Shown here one piece after another: positions 4,615 through 6,563 of a stretch of DNA of 6,563 nucleotides. The notes under the pieces were generated by a model that was not told where the DNA came from, ran no database searches, and was given only the letters and a program-made list of their open reading frames with translations. The translations under genes were made by a program, and so were the position numbers. The DNA comes from Actinocrinis sp046724665 (GTDB taxonomy: Bacteria; Actinomycetota; Actinomycetes; Streptomycetales; Catenulisporaceae): assembly GCA_046724665.1 (NCBI GenBank), contig JBKOWZ010000136.1, positions 1 through 6,563 of the forward strand, read 5' to 3'. Position 1 is the stretch's first letter. Each line of letters opens with the position of its first letter.

Positions 4615-5367
4615 TTACGGCGCGGCGACGATGGAGAGGCCGTCCCCGAGACGGTCACGAAGCAACGGGTCGGCTGAGATCGCCTCTCCGACGACACGCA
4701 GCGGTTCGCTCAGAGTCTGCGGGTCGGTACCCGCCTTGAATCCCAGCTCTAGTACGGCGCCCTCCGCGAACGCACCGATTCGAGCGCTTTCCAGGACGTC
4801 GGCGACCTCGGGCACCGAACGCAGGACGACGAGCAACGCGGCGACGACGTCCGGGTCGGTGTCCGGGGCAGCCGGGACGCGTCCGGAGGCGAAGGCGCGC
4901 AGCGCGGTGCCGGTGAGCTCGAACTGCTCGGCGGTGCCCACGTCCAGCAGCAGGACGTCCGCGTTCTCCTGGAGAGCCGCCGCAGCGGCCTTTTCCACGG
5001 AGACCGGTACCGGCCGGGCCGCCGGGAATCCGGCGGTCGCGCCCCAGACGCCGAGCTTGTCCGTGGAGGTGAAGACCGGCACGGCCTTGGCGCCGTCCGC
5101 GGCCACCAGGGTGACCAGCGCCATGTCGCTGTCCTTGTCCCGGCGCAACTCGGTGCCGCCGACGCCGGTTCCTGCCTGCTCGCTCTCGCCGAGGATCGCC
5201 ACGATCGGCGCCAGGACCCGCCGGCCGGCGAGCAGCGGGTAGAGGGCGTACCGGTCGAGTTCGCCGCGCTGGTGCGCACGCAGCGCCTCGGTCAACACGG
5301 CGTCAGCCGACCCGTCGTCGCCTTCGAAGCCGGTCGGTTGCAGCGTACGGCCGCGGAAGTCAGTCAT
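4615..5367 (-). CDS. SseB-family protein
   Basis: The 250-aa protein resembles the SseB family common in actinobacteria, whose biochemical role is not established there. The N-terminal half (about 20-130) shows the family pattern: a helix with LTEALRAHQRGELDRYALYPLLAGRRVLAPIVA, then a strand-rich part with DSDMALVTLVAADGAKAVPVFTS and a following LGVWGATAGFPAARPVPV. A conserved buried segment ADVLLLDVGTAEQFELTG follows at about 136-152. The C-terminal third has alpha/beta character (VLELGFKAG, 205-213). No signal peptide or membrane segment is visible, so it is probably cytoplasmic. Its ATG (5367) lies inside the protease gene, overlapping by 8 nt. There is no good ribosome-binding site, so translation is probably coupled to the protease. 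Confidence is high that it is a real gene, moderate for the family name and low for function. Confidence 0.82.
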   Translation of the reverse strand: MTDFRGRTLQPTGFEGDDGSADAVLTEALRAHQRGELDRYALYPLLAGRRVLAPIVAILGESEQAGTGVGGTELRRDKDSDMALVTLVAADGAKAVPVFTSTDKLGVWGATAGFPAARPVPVSVEKAAAAALQENADVLLLDVGTAEQFELTGTALRAFASGRVPAAPDTDPDVVAALLVVLRSVPEVADVLESARIGAFAEGAVLELGFKAGTDPQTLSEPLRVVGEAISADPLLRDRLGDGLSIVAAP

Positions 5368-6563
5368 CCGACGAGCTTAGCCATACCTCGGCGGCCCGGC
5401 GGCGGGCGTTGTGCAACAGGACGAGCGCGACCGCGATCGCCGCGATGAGCAGGACCACCCCGCCGACGATGGCGCGCGACAAGGGGCCGAACGAAGGCGT
5501 GGGCTCGGTGACGACCGTCGCCTGCCCGTAGCCGAAGTGGCCGCTGGCCGGGCCCTTGTTGCCCGCCACGGGCAGCTGGGCGACGGCCTTGGTCTTGGCC
5601 GCGGCCTTGAGGGCGGCGACCGGATCGACGATGCCGAAGCCCAGTTCGTCGTCACGTCCACCTGCGGGTTTGTCGCGGGCGGTCTTCTCGAGGATGTCGC
5701 GCACCTGGGTCGGGCTCAGGGCGTGGTTCTGCGACTTGATCAGCGCGGCGATGCCGGCGACGTATGCGGTGGCCTGACTGGTACCGTCGCCGAGCAGGTA
5801 CTCGTCGTCGCTCTCCGGTGCATCACACGGCAGGTTGACGCCGGGCGCGCCGACGGAGACGTCCCAGCTGGCGGTGGAGAAGTCGGCGTGGCGCCCGGCG
5901 GAGTCCACGGCGGCGACGCTGATCACACCCCGTTCCGCGCCCGGGAACTGGATCGCGTTGCCCTTGTCGCCCGAGTTGCCTGCGGCGACCACGACCACGG
6001 TGTTGTGGTCGAGTGCGTAACGGATCGCATCGGCCTCAGGCGTCGAGTCCGTGTCCGCACCGGCGTCACTGCCGCCGAGCGACATCGATATGACCTGCGC
6101 GCCGTGGTCTACCGCGTAGCGGATGCCGTCTGAGATCGGCGTCTCGCTGGTCGTGGGTTCGTCGATGTCGGGCGCGCTGTCGTCACGGATGACGCGGATG
6201 GACAGTACGTGCGCCCCCGGCGCGATGCCCATCATCCCGTCGCCGCCACCGCGTCCGTGACCTGCGATGATCGAGGCCATGCACGTGCCGTGCTCACCCC
6301 AGCCGGTCTGGCCGGAACGCTCGACGCCTCCGGCGTAGTCGGGGCCGGTGGTGACCTGTCCGGTCAGGTCCGCGCGTTCGCCCACGACACCGGAGTCAAG
6401 CAGCGCGACCGTGACGCCTGAGCCGTTGCTGATGCGGTTGGCCGCCTTGGCGTTGAGGAAGGCGAGCGGCCACTCCTTGGCGCGGATCTCGTCGGCGCGC
6501 GCGGGCGCGGCGGCCAGGCAGCACGCGGCGGCGCAGCTGAGCGCCACGGTCGCGGACGCGAGC
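5360..6563 (-). CDS. Mycosin-like S8 subtilisin protease, membrane-anchored (5' end outside window)
   Basis: This is a secreted serine protease of the type VII secretion-associated mycosin kind. Numbered from the in-frame GTG at 6547, the catalytic triad is Asp51 (VALLDSG), His86 (GEHGTCMAS) and Ser257 (GDGTSQATAYVAG). The oxyanion Asn191 is in VVVAAGNSGD. An Ala-rich hydrophobic stretch ending APARA-DE is a signal peptide with a signal-peptidase site near residue 18. Upstream codons to the window edge (LASAT) continue that hydrophobic core, so the true start is probably further right and outside the window. A Pro-containing linker (about 325-355) leads to one transmembrane helix (about 360-379) and a short Arg-rich cytoplasmic tail, the usual mycosin layout. 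Mycosins help assemble ESX secretion machines. No ESX genes are in the window, so that role is inferred. The stop overlaps the start of the SseB-family gene. Confidence 0.92.
   Translation of the reverse strand, partial: LASATVALSCAAACCLAAAPARADEIRAKEWPLAFLNAKAANRISNGSGVTVALLDSGVVGERADLTGQVTTGPDYAGGVERSGQTGWGEHGTCMASIIAGHGRGGGDGMMGIAPGAHVLSIRVIRDDSAPDIDEPTTSETPISDGIRYAVDHGAQVISMSLGGSDAGADTDSTPEADAIRYALDHNTVVVVAAGNSGDKGNAIQFPGAERGVISVAAVDSAGRHADFSTASWDVSVGAPGVNLPCDAPESDDEYLLGDGTSQATAYVAGIAALIKSQNHALSPTQVRDILEKTARDKPAGGRDDELGFGIVDPVAALKAAAKTKAVAQLPVAGNKGPASGHFGYGQATVVTEPTPSFGPLSRAIVGGVVLLIAAIAVALVLLHNARRRAAEVWLSSSDD

Noticed and set aside
5411..6133. 240-aa plus-strand open frame opposite the protease gene
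   Set aside because: It is a shadow of the subtilase coding sequence, Asp/Gly/Arg-rich with no family features.
1..6563. CRISPR arrays, transposases, insertion sequences, tRNA or rRNA genes
   Set aside because: No spaced identical repeats, no terminal inverted repeats with transposase motifs, and no tRNA-like cloverleaf were seen. The window is a conserved chromosomal region.

Overview
The window is high-GC DNA with typical actinobacterial codon use. It matches the conserved translation cluster of Streptomyces and relatives, which runs infC, rpmI, rplT, an SpoU/TrmH-type RNA methyltransferase, a PAS sensor kinase, then pheS(T). The protein sequences, especially the PheS N-terminus and the IF3 core, resemble Streptomycetales or a nearby order such as Catenulisporales. 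This is a judgement from memory of the families, not a search.

Every gene supported here lies on the minus strand, so the transcriptional order runs from high to low coordinates. First come a mycosin-like S8 protease, cut at its 5' end by the window edge, and an SseB-family protein. They overlap by 8 nt and look translationally coupled. A 399-nt gene-free stretch (4216-4614) follows and appears to be the infC promoter and a structured mRNA leader. It holds an extended -10 candidate, three hairpins and a textbook intrinsic terminator (12-bp stem plus T-run) upstream of infC. infC itself appears to start on a rare ATC codon behind a strong AGGAGG. rpmI and rplT follow, with structured spacers of about 100 nt on either side of rpmI.

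Next are the rRNA/tRNA 2'-O-methyltransferase gene (GTG start), a 245-nt spacer with a near-perfect 24-nt palindrome, a soluble PAS-HisKA-HATPase kinase with no adjacent response regulator, and a 209-nt spacer. That last spacer carries a GC hairpin, a perfect DnaA-box 9-mer, an operator-like inverted repeat and three 17-bp tandem repeats. The first 63 codons of pheS end the window.

The cluster joins translation initiation (IF3), 50S assembly (L35, L20), RNA modification and phenylalanyl-tRNA synthesis. No new multi-gene system is visible. The most interesting signal is the probable transcription attenuator in the infC leader together with the ATC start, both of which point to feedback control of IF3/L35/L20 synthesis.
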